Assembly: GCA_037833965.1 (NCBI GenBank)
Contig: AP031352.1
Location: 22,362,501 to 22,426,500, forward strand
From: Marchantia polymorpha subsp. ruderalis
Taxonomy: Eukaryota; Streptophyta; Marchantiopsida; Marchantiales; Marchantiaceae
DNA length: 64,000 nucleotides
Direction: 5' to 3'
Shown: piece by piece, positions 1 to 11,344 of the stretch
Position numbering within the stretch: the stretch's first letter is position 1
Layout of the letters: every line of letters begins with the position of its first letter
Position numbers and translations under genes: made by a program
Notes under the pieces: generated by a model
What the model saw: the letters and a program-made list of their open reading frames with translations, nothing else
Databases searched by the model: none
What the model was told of the DNA's origin: nothing

Positions 1-2
1 AT

Positions 3-1073
3 CGAGCCGGAACAGGGGCTCAAGCAGTGGGATCTCCCACTGCCCTGGATATTTTAGCAGGCAGTGGAGCAGCAGTCGCAGCAGAAGCTGCTGCGCGCCA
101 CAGTTCCAGGGAGTCGCCAAGGGATTCGGTGGCGACTGAAATCCTCGAGACTGAGGATGATACGAGCTCGGAAGAGCAGGAAGCGGATTCGGTGCAGAAA
201 ACGCCAACAGGGGTGCTGTGCGAACAGATAGTTCCACTCCTGCGATATCTGGATCGCAAGACATCCAAATACGGAAGTGCCTTAAAACCGCAGTCTTATG
301 TGGAGACTATCAGGCGAAGGACGAGGATCAAGGTGGCAAAGTGGGCCTCTAGTTGCCAAGTGTATGTGGAAAGGAACACCGCCCTCAAACAACACCTGGC
401 GGTCACCCAGAAGCTATACCAAGCCTTGCAGCAGCAGAAGGAGGATGCAGCGACGAAAAGTCAGGCGGATGCCGAACTAATACGGGCAAAGATCGAGTTG
501 GAACTGCAGGAGGAGCGGAGACAGAACAAAGTCCTAGCAGCCGAGCTTGCGCGCCAGACGCGCGCCTTAGAAGAAAGTCAAAGAGCCCGCAAGGAGGATG
601 AGGAGTTGTTGTGCAATTTGCAATCCGAGTGCTCGGATTTGAGGGCACAACGTGCGGGATTAGAAATGCAGCTGGCCGAGGTGGAGAGCAGCTGCAGGGC
701 GCGAGGAGAGTTGGCGGCACGGGTGACTCGTTGTCTAAACGGATACACCCATTGGGAGGTGGCAGCTCAAGAGAGGGTTACACTCCGGGAGTTCGAGCTT
801 CGGGCGGCGGCATTGACGGAAGGTGACAGTCGGAGTCGGCGGCGAGTGGCAAGAAAATTAGAAACTTTCTTGTCGGGTGCGTGCGACACTATGGCGCACT
901 TGCAGTCGGAAGTCACTGCAGCGCTCCGACGCCTGGGGTTACGCAGCCGGTCGGAAGACTGGCAAGGTAGAGACAGTAAGCGGAGCAGTCCGGCGCGCAG
1001 GAGGCGCAGCACCGGATCTGCCGAGTGCAGTAGAGTAGTTTGGTTTCGCGCAGATACTGCGAGTGGTAGATAG
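3..1073 (+). CDS. Element-encoded coiled-coil protein, C-terminal part (5' end outside window)
   Basis: The frame is open from the window edge to TAG at 1071-1073. No ATG lies near its left end, so this is the C-terminal part of a longer protein. In order it shows an acidic Ser/Glu-rich stretch, a conserved block CEQIVPLLRYLDRK (about bases 216-260), and then a long Leu/Glu/Gln/Arg-rich segment typical of a coiled coil. A conserved tail follows with GDSRSRRRVARKLETFL and RRLGLRSR, then a basic Ser/Arg-rich end. The same order occurs at 33.4-34.5 kb, where stops break it. I recognise the style from repetitive proteins of liverwort genomes but cannot name a domain. It may be a structural or gag-like product of the element, or an accessory protein. 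The function is unknown. Confidence 0.6.
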   Translation, partial: RAGTGAQAVGSPTALDILAGSGAAVAAEAAARHSSRESPRDSVATEILETEDDTSSEEQEADSVQKTPTGVLCEQIVPLLRYLDRKTSKYGSALKPQSYVETIRRRTRIKVAKWASSCQVYVERNTALKQHLAVTQKLYQALQQQKEDAATKSQADAELIRAKIELELQEERRQNKVLAAELARQTRALEESQRARKEDEELLCNLQSECSDLRAQRAGLEMQLAEVESSCRARGELAARVTRCLNGYTHWEVAAQERVTLREFELRAAALTEGDSRSRRRVARKLETFLSGACDTMAHLQSEVTAALRRLGLRSRSEDWQGRDSKRSSPARRRRSTGSAECSRVVWFRADTASGR

Positions 1074-1106
1074 GATAGTGTAGTGCTAGTTAGGATCTTT
1101 TAAGAG

Positions 1107-1112
1107 TATAAA
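1107..1112 (+). promoter_or_regulatory. TATA-like box in element tail, copy 1
   Basis: TATAAA sits 34 bp after the stop of the coiled-coil frame and about 920 bp before the element's end. It is kept in copy 2 at 34578-34583 within a matching context. If the element is an LTR, this would be the U3 promoter and the following stretch would be R-U5. That reading is inference. Confidence 0.4.
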
Positions 1113-2029
1113 GTAGATCAAGGCGTTTTGCCTTGGGACTCTTCCAGTTTCGGAAGTGCAGATCAGGAACTCACTTTCTTGGCGTGTTTGTGCATTTTGG
1201 TCCTGGCACCACGTAGAGAAGCTGCAGCATAGCGAAGTTACCGTATGTTGTAGTTGAAGGCCTTCGGCTGAATGTTCAGAGCTAGTACCCGGTTAGAGAC
1301 TTGAGTAGTGCGGATCTGCACCTGCGGGTGATTTCTGATACTCAGAGCCGGCTGCGAGTTAGATACTTGAACAGTTCCCCCTTACTCCTTCGAGTGACAT
1401 ATCCTGATTGTACTCCTACGGGAAGTTTCCCCTGAATGCCAATGTGAAGTTTCATTACTTCGTGTAAACCTTGGTTTGTAATTCAGGTTGTGTGTGTGTT
1501 ACTGGATCGTGTTTTCAGTAAGTTCTCAGTCGGGTCTGCACTCCCTGCGTTTTGTGTGATAGTCGAGGGTGACGTCCACGGCGTACGTAGAGGCTTCGTT
1601 CCGAAGTGAGAAGTCCAGTCCGGGTACCCCCGCTAGTTCCTGGCGGAAGGGCAGTAAAAGCCGGAGTGGGAGGCACTTCCTGCAGAACCTCTGAGTGAAC
1701 TTGCGAGACACTTTCCTCCTGAAATCCGAAGCGGAGGTCCTGACCGACCTCCGAGTTGTGCTTTTTGCCAGTTTCAGGTGTGTGTGTGTGTGTTGAGTGA
1801 CCAAGCTGTACCGTGCATCCTCCGAGCATCCTCCGAGTTGAGATCCTCCTCCGAGTCGAGCCTCCGAGTCGAGCACTGCAGTATTTCTGGGAGTGACAGT
1901 CGCCTAGAATTCAAACTCTACCAAAAGTCTGTTAAATGTGACACTTTTACTCTGTGTGTTGCCTCTGTCCCTGTGGGTTCGATCTTTTTACCACCATACT
2001 GCAGTTTTAGCCTTTGGTGGGTTATTACA

Positions 2030-2640
2030 ATAACGCTGCATACTTGATGCTCGAAAGCAATTGCAGTGCTGAGCTCGAAGAGCGTGGAATGCATGGGTGC
2101 CGAAATACTGCATGGAACGTCAAGAATTCCATCTCAAGAGAGGCCCGTCTATTTCCTTGCCCCTTGCTCAAGTTCTGCATGTGAAAATTTTCACATTAAT
2201 ATAATATTCATGCAAGTCAGATCTGAAGAGGATAGGGTACCTAGTAATAAAGCAAAATCAAATGAATATTTTCTAGGCCGCAATAAAAATTACGTGTTGA
2301 TGCATATAACTTATACCAACTATCCAAATGAATACATCAAATGGTGGAGTATCGCAATTCATAACACTGTTAAATGTTATTTATAAAACAATGGGAACAG
2401 TTTGGTTGCACTATGACAGTCGTCTAGTATGGTAGGGATATGTTGACCACATTGTTGCACAGAAATCATTATTATAGCCCCCAAAACGTACACTTAAACT
2501 AAACTTGAAGTTAGCACTCGGCATCTAAACAGTGACAAACAAAGCTATACACTTTGATTCTATCTGCTTTACAATTTTAAAGATATGCTGCGTAGGCCCA
2601 AAATGTTGAGGAAAAACGTACAAAAATATCAAACGTGAGT
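2030..2640. other. Intergenic, nothing recognised
   Basis: Sequence between the end of element copy 1 and the start of the duplicated lectin block. Open frames here are short and show no recognisable protein. Confidence 0.5.
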
Positions 2641-2801
2641 AGCACTAATACAACAATACATCCAAATCTGAAGCACTCTACACGGCTGCAACATTAAGGA
2701 CCGTAAGGAGATTAAGGATTAACAATGGCCACGGCTGCCAATTAATATGAGCATTCCTACGGCAGCTCCGTCGGTCGATCTCAAGCATCAGACCAGTGAC
2801 A

Positions 2802-3349
2802 GTTGTTTGAGGGCAGGGAGAGAAATAGCGAGAAGATCCAGATTTGATCTGGCCATTCTTTAATGCTGCTGAGTTTGTTGTCTGGATGTGTGTGGAGCCT
2901 CTCAGGAGATGTCTATGATGCATTTCGAAGTCGGAGACCACGATCGAACCCCTTGGATGGAAGGGCGATACAGTACTGCCTCGTATCTTCCTCATCCTTC
3001 TCGGCCAATTGCACGCCATCAGCTTCAACTTACGCTACACCATCGTCCATCACATACATGTTCGTGAGCAGGCTTTCGAATCATGTAGGTGTCACTCATT
3101 TCTTTCAAAGTAGGTACTACGAGCCTAAACTGCAGCTCCCTTAGGATGTTGACCGTGTCTTTAAGGAACAAAACTTTTTCTTCGCTGAAGACTAATCTTA
3201 TATTGCCATTGTTCAGGATCCTGAAAGATGTGGAATGAGGACATATTCCCCGCTTGTTGCCCTCACTGAATTTGAATCACCATAGCAGTTTGCATGATTC
3301 AGTTGCATCATCTGTAGCAATCGTGGTGACAGTGTTCTCTTCTTCCAGT
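2802..3349 (-). pseudogene. Truncated beta-trefoil lectin-like pseudogene
   Basis: The minus strand matches the C-terminal half of the intact gene at 20601-21551, covering its bases from about 20601 to 21165. Shared landmarks are the region before the stop codon, the 'IKEWPDQ' segment (here with small deletions), the 'QYW' segment and the second-domain start. At about 3349 the match jumps directly to the 5'-UTR intron of the intact gene (near 21675). The N-terminal half, the start codon and the 3' splice site are therefore deleted. The promoter and first exon (22100-22790 in the intact copy) are also missing. Indels and stops break the remaining frame. It is a dead copy of the cluster's lectin gene. 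Confidence 0.85.
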
Positions 3350-4232
3350 GTATATATTTACGGCAGCATGAATCGCGCTTCGAAGGTGGAAGAAGTGGAG
3401 GCCTGCTGGCTGGTAAATAAGTCAGTGATTATTGTAAAGATCACTGTGGAAACAAAACTATTTACTTTTCTGGACACAGCAGCAGACATCAAATGTGGAG
3501 GCTGTAATTTTCATCAACCTGTGCCTGATATTGGAAGGCTACGCGAGTAAACTCCTAGATGCTAAAATATGTGAAATTGAAGTCCTAAAATTCAGGATAT
3601 TCATACGAGAACGAACAATGTCCTGCATTATGCACAACTTAGATCTGACCGTTTGAATTAGCATTTATCCTCAATGCAGTACCGTACTAGACAAAAAGTG
3701 CAATCTAGAGAAAAGCTTTAAATATAATCTATAACCCATAATACGTAATTCTTGCGTGAAGAAGCTGGGCTTGCACGCACGAAATCTGAAGAAGAGAACA
3801 ATGAGATAAATAACAATGTTGACACATCAGCACGGAAACCAAGATAACGACTCAGTACAAAGTAAAAGCTCCAACACTGTGAAAGAGAGAATACAGTGTC
3901 CAATGGAGAGTGGAAGTAATGAAGAATTAGAGCGTTATCTTTAGTTCTAACCTCTGAGATCCTCCAAACTCTGCCATAGTGGATAATAGTTTAGTACCTT
4001 TCTCAGATGTTTTGAGTCGTTTACGAGTTGCCATAACGGATCAAAATGGGCAATAGAAACAGTATTTTCGTTCATTCTTGGTAGCTCGACAATGTCTGAG
4101 GAGGTGGGATCTCGCGTCTTTATTTCATTCAAAATTTCTACGCTGGGCTGATTCACGTATTTGATACCTGCATGCAGAACTATAAATCAATGTGCTCACC
4201 ATGACACAACACGTTCCACCACGACACATTTA

Positions 4233-5060
4233 TGTTTGTCCCCAAGCGAGTAAAGGACCCAAATGGCACTACCAACAAGCAATGGTGAATGTTTTGCATA
4301 TTTAACACTTTGTAACTCACTGTCCCAAGTATTAACAAATCAGACCCTCTCTAGTTCGAATCTACATGCGTTCAATCACCTTAATTGAACATATAACACA
4401 TCAATATCACATCAATGTGCTTCATTACCGTCGTCTTGGTGGTGGAATGTGGTGGTCGTGTGAGGAATGAAGAAGCTTACGCTTACGAGATTCTGAAGAA
4501 CATCTATCAAAGCCAAATCTAGAAGGACGTATTGTACCACGTCTTTATGGATGGAAGGAGCAGATTCTGAATTACATTTCCCAGCAGTGTAAATGTATTA
4601 AAGAGTATGAAATTTCAGGCTCTCTCAGAAATGTTATCGGGGTAGCCACGTGGTTTGGGACAGCTGAGTTATCTGTCTGTTTATCTCCTCGAAGGCTAGA
4701 TGATTAGATTTGGGATCCCCATATGGTCACTGAGCTATTTCAGTGTGTTTATCGCTTCAATGGACAAATAGAATGGCATTCTTAGTTCGGTAGTTTCACA
4801 AGAATACATTTGGCAACATTGAAAGTTGATCACGTTGAATTGAATCTTCAAACTATTACAATTAGAGATAATAAATGATGAATTGAATTTAGGTATGTTT
4901 GTTCGCAAGCGAATGAAGGACCCAAATGGCAATACTAGCAAACACTGGTGAATTTTTTGCACTTCCGACGTCACTGTTCAATAACTTAAGGAAACAGAAA
5001 CTCTCCAGGTCTATTCTATGTGATTTCCTATCACATCAACTGCACATATTTCAGAACAAA
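4233..5060. repeat. Direct repeat pair of about 170 bp (4233-4420 and 4897-5060)
   Basis: Two stretches share CGAATGAAGGACCCAAATGG-like and TGGTGAAT-TTTTGCA-like blocks in the same order, with a more diverged continuation of about 80 bp. The spacing is about 660 bp. The second copy lies just past the end of the strong match to segmental unit B. They may be old direct duplicates or two copies of a dispersed repeat. No coding capacity was recognised. Confidence 0.55.
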
Positions 5061-5099
5061 TTTGCACAAGGCTTGTAAGGGATCTCTCCTTTACAAGCC

Positions 5100-8000
5100 G
5101 AGTTATAGGCAAAATACTTGTTGATTTCTTGTGAATTCTGAACTGCCAATACAGCTCATGGTCGAATAACCGGATAACTTTCTGGGTAATCTACTCCAGT
5201 CAAGGCCGATTGAGACCAAACATCACACCTCAAAATCTCTTATTGTGTCTGTTCCTGTTCAATCAGATGAACGATTGCAAGATAGGAAATGACTGCGCTC
5301 GAATCCTCTTCCTATTCATGAAATATTCTTAACTTCTACTTCTAATCGTCACGTACATCCATCCACTCCCACGAATCTCACACTACTTTTCCATACCAAT
5401 CTATCGAGTCTACATAGTCCCAACACATCTGCAATCTATTGTCGGGCTTCCTCTTCGTTGTCTGTTATTACTAAGCGTGTAACAACAAGTCTATTACTAA
5501 AAGAATAACAAAGACGAGAAAAGTCAAAAGGAGAAGATGGGACTCACAAAGCTGAACGGGAGCTGGGCTGGCCACGACACGAAATAGTTCGTCGATATGC
5601 TCCTTTCAATCAAGGGTGAGGAGATCAATGTCGTTGATCAATGTGCAGATTTGGTGGACTTCTGGAATACAGTCAGTGAGCCCCACATGATCACCATGCT
5701 GACATACTGTGTGGGGGTCCTGGCCTGTGGTGATACTAACTTGTTACAGACGGAAAGTGCAAATTCTTCAAAGAGGTTGTTCAAGGTTGTAATGGCTGCA
5801 ATCGCCAATGCTCGTCTTCATGCCATGATAACAGTCATGCAAACAGTAATGTCATATCAAAGAGGGCTAAATTCGGCGCTGCCCATCATGTAGCGTTTAT
5901 TCGACCATACCGCCTCTTCCATGTACCGTTGGTCATTTTCGGTGATCATCACTTAACAAGATTGGCTTACGTCGATGAATTTCGCAAGAAGTTGGACTAT
6001 CTGGGCATATATTACTATGGTCAGGAGCTTACAGCACCATCTAGATTGAGGTTTGTGTAAAATGACGAGTGCAGTGAGTCAGGACGGGGTGACTATCCTG
6101 CTGGGTTGTATCGCACTCTCATCGATTAGCACAACCGCTACAAGAAGTACAATATTCCTTCCATCATTACTGAAAATAGAGAGTCAGACTCGACATCACA
6201 ATCCCAATCGAATTCCAAGGCAGTCCAATCACATCCGTAGGCCATATAATATAAAGCACCTGTTGGCGCTCCGTGCTGCCATGAGTCAGTGTGTACGTGT
6301 TCAAGTGCATTGTTTCTGGACCGCCTCAGCTAACTGGGAGGGGGCAGATGGTTATAGCCCAAATTTTCGACCGGCATCACAATCTCAATCGAATTCCAAG
6401 GCAGTCATGCCATCTGCTCTACGAGATAGCGAAAACGGTCTATAAAACGAAGGAACAGATAAAGAAACAGGGACGAAAAAAGTATTAGTTGCCGAAGAAC
6501 GGAAAACAATTTGCTTTGTCGGTCTCTGGATGAGAAGGGTCTGATGTATTCAGGGGGCTTGGATATGCAAATCCAAATGCCATTCGCATCAAGGAACAGG
6601 AGTTTTGGTCATTACAACATGAATGGTCTTTAAGATCAAATCAGCCGGATTTTTAGTTTTCTAGTGTCTTGGGATTTTCTTGGCTGTCGACGAGCTGGAA
6701 GAAAAGCCAGGGGAGGCATTCAAAAATCTGAAGGACTTACAGGGATATGGACTACAATGGCGAGCCATATGTAAGATTTGCTGAAATGCAGGAGAGAGCT
6801 ACGGTAGCCACCTTCTTACTTGGATTCAGTGGAGAGTGGAGAGTCATTCATGAATATTTACTCCTGCAACTCATTACTTAAATCCAACTTCTTTCTTGAG
6901 TTGACTGAAACGGAATTTCCTATGGTGCTCACTCACGTCCTCGAGCAGGATCCAAGGTTACTTTCTCTGCTTCAGAGCAAGACTTCTCAATGTTGATGAC
7001 CTTCGAGACAATGTGCAAGGATGAAAAAATTATTCAATCACATTAGATTGGTCCACTTCTTGCACTCTGAAGTTTGTATTGTGTCTTTCAGACATGTATC
7101 TTAGATTCAACCACACAAGTTGGAATACAAATGAACGAAGAACAAAAAGATACTTATCATGTTAGTTCATAAATATCTTAATATGAATAACATCTCATTC
7201 TTGTCTAATTTCAAGCTGACAGTCATCACTTGAATGTTGTAAAACAAAATCGTCTATTCAATTGTCCAGAATACTTCTTTCAACAGATACTTTCACAGGT
7301 TGACGTAAGTGCTGCGTTGTAGTGAACATAGCTGGTCCGATGGAACATGGACTTGATTAATTCCTTTAACGGTTTTGAGGATTCAACCACTTCTCTTCAT
7401 TGACGACCAAGCAAGAACGTGTCAGAGATATTTCTAAAATTACTATGTTTTTCTCTTCGTAATTTGGCCTACTGCTTTTGCCCACAGCCTAATTTTCTGG
7501 GTGAGTTCGACCTTTAATTCCATATGAGGCTTTATTCTGTCAGCTATCTCAACATGGTTCTAGAAACACATAGTCCTACCGCCACCCCACGAGTGCACCT
7601 TCCAATTTCTGGTTTCTCAAAAGTTGCTCTTGATTTCTGTACGCCATCCAAATGAGAAGGAGAATTCTTCCGTTCAGGGCTTCCTCACGGTTGAAAACCG
7701 CATCGTTTAATTTTTTGACATAGCCCCCGCCATCTAGGGCATTCTCCATTTTCTCCGACAGCACAAGTTCTTGACACACTTTCACATGATACATTAAGAC
7801 ATCCTCAATTATCCGGTTACAGTCTTATCTCTAACTCTCTCTGCACTCAAATAAAATTCCCAACAACTACTCAACTAGTCGTATTCCTATGTTGTTCGTC
7901 CAAATACCCTTAGATCATAAACATAATTCGCTGAATATTCTTTAAAAAAGAAGCATATTTATGTGGACAATCCTTTTTATTAATTCCCTGCAAACTCTAA

Positions 8001-8300
8001 GTTTTATTATGATGTGAAATTTATCAATGAAGAGACTCATGTGGGGATAATTGAGTTGAATTGAGAGTCGTGCTCATGAATATCTTCTGTCTAGAGTATC
8101 TATTTTACTCAGTGTTTGTTCAATTTAGAATTTGAAATCTACGTTGAGTAAATAATCTGCAATAAGAATTTCACGTCTTATAGATGTATCTATAATAAGA
8201 TTAGGTATGATAGATCAGTGTAAGAAACATTCAAGTCTAAGTTTTTTATTCATTCTGGAAATGATTTTGAAATTCTATCCAACATGTGCGTAGTGCTTTC
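5100..8300. other. Unrecognised intergenic region with short open frames
   Basis: The largest open frame is 5597-5893 on the plus strand (98 residues), with no motif I recognise. A 35-bp direct repeat occurs at 6192-6227 and 6373-6407, sharing AATCGAATTCCAAGGCAGTC. A small inverted repeat, GGCTTGTAA with TTACAAGCC, lies at 5070-5099. This may be a decayed transposon sitting inside segmental unit A, because the other unit has no equivalent, but no transposase motif was seen. Confidence 0.4.
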
Positions 8301-8305
8301 CATTC

Positions 8306-8339
8306 GTGTTCAATAGAGATATATATCTCTATTGAACAC
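8306..8339. repeat. Perfect 34-bp palindrome
   Basis: The sequence reads identically on both strands. The half-site is GTGTTCAATAGAGATAT and its reverse complement follows directly with no loop. It is flanked by unrelated AT-rich sequence and belongs to no recognised gene or element. Confidence 0.9.
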
Positions 8340-9209
8340 AAATAATCAATTTAGGTTTGTTATACCACGGATGGAAGAGAGTCGTCGGTGATTTTTGCGA
8401 AACGAAAGCCTAACGATTCAGTGGAAATGACGATGATAACATCACTGAAAAAATGTTTTACAAATGAGAAATTTTTGTTGGAAAAGTAACAAGATCAATA
8501 CGTCTATTTTCTTCATGAAAAAAAAAGGAAACAATAATCTAAACTTCTAAAAAGAATTCTCAATCTTTACTTGAAACATATGAGAGGAAAGAAAGTCATA
8601 ACTAGAAGATTTTTATTTTGATGAAAGGGAGAAAAACAGAAGAAGATTTTATTTTGTTGGAGTACAAATTATTTCTAGAAACCATAGTATCCATATTGCG
8701 CTTTGTTGGGATTATTCCCTGCTTGTACAAGATTCCGTCACAGTTCACAGCTGTCAACTCCAGGATGTTTCAAATAGGACCCACAGCAAGGGCTGTATAA
8801 AATGTGTTTGTCAACTATACCAACCACAAAGACAGCGAGGAAGGCATATCAAAACATGGTCCTTTGTCAGTTCCTTCTACATTACAATGTATAAAACATT
8901 CTCTCGATTCCTTGCATTTTGACAATAACCATGTGGAAATTTTTTTATGTTATCCATATTTCTTTCTATAATAGTTAAAGTTCGACGAAAGCATAGGATC
9001 CATGATAATTATTTCTTAAAAAAATTCAAGCGGATGGATTGATGTACAGTACTTGTGAGTACCGGATATTCTTGGTCTCATGATTCCCGAGTGGAGGTCA
9101 ACGAATGTGCACTTCAAGCGCAGATAGCGCAGCTTCGCCGTCGCCGACATAAAAAATAAAGAATAGCAAAATGGTCTACTTTTTTGCATGCATTCGCTGA
9201 CTGGATATA

Positions 9210-9275
9210 GGGCGCGTAGCCGCGTTGGTAAAGCGCCGCCCTTGCAATCGGGATGCTGGACAAGGGATTGGATGC
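9210..9275 (+). repeat. Degenerate tRNA-like sequence (tRNA-Ala(UGC)-like head)
   Basis: It begins GGGCGCGTAGCCGCGTTGG, which resembles an acceptor stem followed by an A-box (11 of 12 positions of TRGYNNARNNGG). GCGCCGCCCTTGCAA follows, with TGC in the anticodon position. The D-stem and anticodon stem do not pair and no good B-box GGTTCGANTCC is present, so it is not a working tRNA gene. A second copy lies at 25018-25090 at the matching end of the segmental duplication. It could be a tRNA pseudogene or the head of a tRNA-derived SINE. Confidence 0.5.
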
Positions 9276-9776
9276 CTTACTGTCCTCTAGGTGCTAAGGA
9301 TTGTATCTCTGACCAAACCCAGTGGCAATCTTTTTCTTCAAAATGAATGCGTACCGGAATCACACTTGGGTTTGTTGCACCTTAAATACATTTCATACAT
9401 TAGGTAGCATAAATCTGCTGGTGAGAAACGAGAAAAGAAGTTGAAGTGACATTAACATGATGATTGGTTATTTTTAAATTACAAACTTTTCGAGGAAATG
9501 CTTCTTAATTTTCTGATTAATTTAGTCAATATATACCATGAAATTTAGAAACATGGAAGGAGATAGAGAATCCTTGGCTTTATTTCTTGACGCAAAAAAT
9601 TGCGAAGAAAATGTTGTGTGTAGATAACCACGACGCAGGTACTTGATTTACGCTTCTGCTTTCTTCTTGGGAAGAGAGCTGGTGTCAATAGATATTATTC
9701 ACAAGGATCGGATATTTCTACATAGGACATATACTGAGAAAGCTAATGGCAAGATCAAAAAGACGAAATGGAAAGG

Positions 9777-9853
9777 AGGTTTATGGTATAGGGATACCTA
9801 AACCTTACCTGACCAGTAGGGTTTAGGGTTTAGGTAGCCTTAAGCCCTAAACC
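9777..9853. repeat. Telomere-like motif with inverted partners
   Basis: AGGGTTTAGGGTTTAGG at 9818-9834 is a little over two plant telomeric units. Inverted partners CCTAAACC (9797-9804) and CCCTAAACC (9845-9853) lie on both sides, and AGGTTTA is at 9777-9783. Two short hairpins are therefore possible. It is too short to be a true telomeric array. Confidence 0.6.
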
Positions 9854-11224
9854 TCCGTTCCAATAGATACCTTAGCAGTATCTATGAAATTAATGTTTTC
9901 TAAGGGAAAGAAGTGTAGATCCTATATGACCATTTATCAACTTCTAGGATTTTAATATGTCATCACTCGTTATTCCAAGTGATATCTGGTATTATATAGG
10001 TTAATGCTAAGGTTTATACCCGCGCCATTGTGAGGGTTGATGTGATAATGGATGTTTGTTCAGGTCTATCCATTCCTATTGGAGTTGCAATAGATGAGAT
10101 ACTGATTTATCCTGAGAAAAATCCCGTCTTCTTTCACTTCTCGTGGGACATTCCCTTATGCTTGGGTAGTCGTCTGATGATGCAATTTCTGTGATTATCT
10201 TACTCCTTTACCTACTTGTAGTTGGTAGGAATAAAGTGAAACTATCGTTACAGCAGATGTACTACACACTAGGTTTTTTGGTCAGCGTGCACTGTGCAGG
10301 GCGTAGGAGACGATGTAATGCAGGAGGAACTTCACCAGAACCTACCACGATAAAAAATTGAAGGTCAGTGCTTTTGAGCCTCCTTTCCAGCTAGTAATAT
10401 ATATTATGGGGGCGATGTCAACGATGAAGCTGACATTCCTTTTAGATCACGTTCTACACAAATATTATACAATTTGGATCTGAACGCAATGGTGAATCGT
10501 ACAAATGTCACAGAAGACTGATTTTTTGAATGGATGTCCAGTCCTCCCCATTGTACTTTCACTGTGTAGGAGTGATGGACATGAAGCAAGTTACCAGCAC
10601 TGACATAGAAGGCAAACGTAGTACAGAAGAAAATTTATCGAGATAAGATTAAGCATTATTGATTACGAAGCGTGCATCAAGCTTTGCCTTCCTTCTCAGA
10701 AGATAGTGAAGGAAAAGAGTGAAGTTTAAGCCAAAATATTTCTTTATAACATCAAATGGCCAGATGATGTCTTGGCTGCGAAATCTGAGACGTAGACAAC
10801 TTCAAAATCTGTGAAGCCAAAAATACATAAAAGCCAAAATATCAGGGGTGATGAAGTCAATGGGTTCGGCTTAACTCAGGGGACGTACTGTGGAGATCCC
10901 TTGGATCTCACACTAGTGAATCTTTTTCACCCAGTAGACAAAAGCTTGTCATCGTACACACTGAATGGAAGCTCTGCATGCATGAAACCATCACATGATT
11001 GCACCTGAGCAAACCTTCTCGGCTTCAAAAGTTTTGGGTCAACTTCATATCCAGACAGTTGACTCGGCAATAAATATTGTATTCAATAAACCTCAGCATG
11101 TTGACGAGCGGCATATGTTTCACCCAAATTCTGAATACCATCACATAATGCTTAGCACAGCAGAGCATCGAGAAAACAAATGGTGCAGCTGAATTTGTTG
11201 CGTTTTCTCAAAAGACCATGATAG

Positions 11225-11344
11225 TTCCATGGTCGACGTTCGTTCATACCCGATTGAGCTTGATACACGCTTCGTATCAAGCTCCTGAGCTTCATTCACG
11301 TGTTGAATTGAACCTTCCATGGTCGACATTCATTCATACCCGAT
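11225..11344. repeat. Hairpin flanked by 30-bp direct repeats
   Basis: Two 30-bp direct repeats (11225-11254 and 11315-11344) contain CCATGGTCGAC and TTCATACCCGAT and differ at two positions. Between them lies a perfect 11-bp stem, GAGCTTGATAC (11256-11266) and GTATCAAGCTC (11274-11284), with a 7-nt loop. Confidence 0.8.

Larger units (their letters stand above)
1..2029 (+). mobile_element. 3' part of large TG...CA element, copy 1 (truncated by window edge)
   Basis: This is the right-hand part of the same element seen complete at 30210-35565. The two copies align from about base 40 here (33440 there), through the coiled-coil reading frame, a TATA box and a roughly 950-bp non-coding tail. Both copies end in the same bases, GGGTTATTACA. 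After base 2029 the sequence becomes unrelated and starts ATAAC, which would be this copy's target-site duplication; its left partner is outside the window. Compared with copy 2 this one has an uninterrupted coiled-coil frame, a shorter GT run (8 against 16 units at 1778-1793), and lacks one internal repeat of about 90 bp. The class, solo giant LTR or other non-autonomous element, is inferred. Confidence 0.75.
2640..9280. repeat. Segmental duplication, unit A (with about 3.7 kb of unmatched DNA inside)
   Basis: Ordered similarity links this stretch to 20435-25090 in the same orientation. The left part, 2640-4745, matches 20435-23425: lectin 3' flank, lectin coding remnant, lectin upstream intron and distal flank. 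The right part, about 8430-9280, matches about 24030-25090 and ends in a shared tRNA-like motif. Within the left part unit A lacks the N-terminal coding half and the promoter segment that unit B keeps. The part between 4745 and about 8430 does not align by eye. Divergence is substantial, so the duplication is old. Confidence 0.7.

Noticed and set aside
2863-3144. Plus-strand 93-residue frame
   Set aside because: It is the antisense of the lectin pseudogene and has no independent support.
5597-5893. hAT-type transposase fragment
   Set aside because: I looked for hAT landmarks and found none convincing; left as unrecognised.
9210-9275. Functional tRNA-Ala gene
   Set aside because: D-stem and anticodon stem do not pair and no B-box or T-arm is present.
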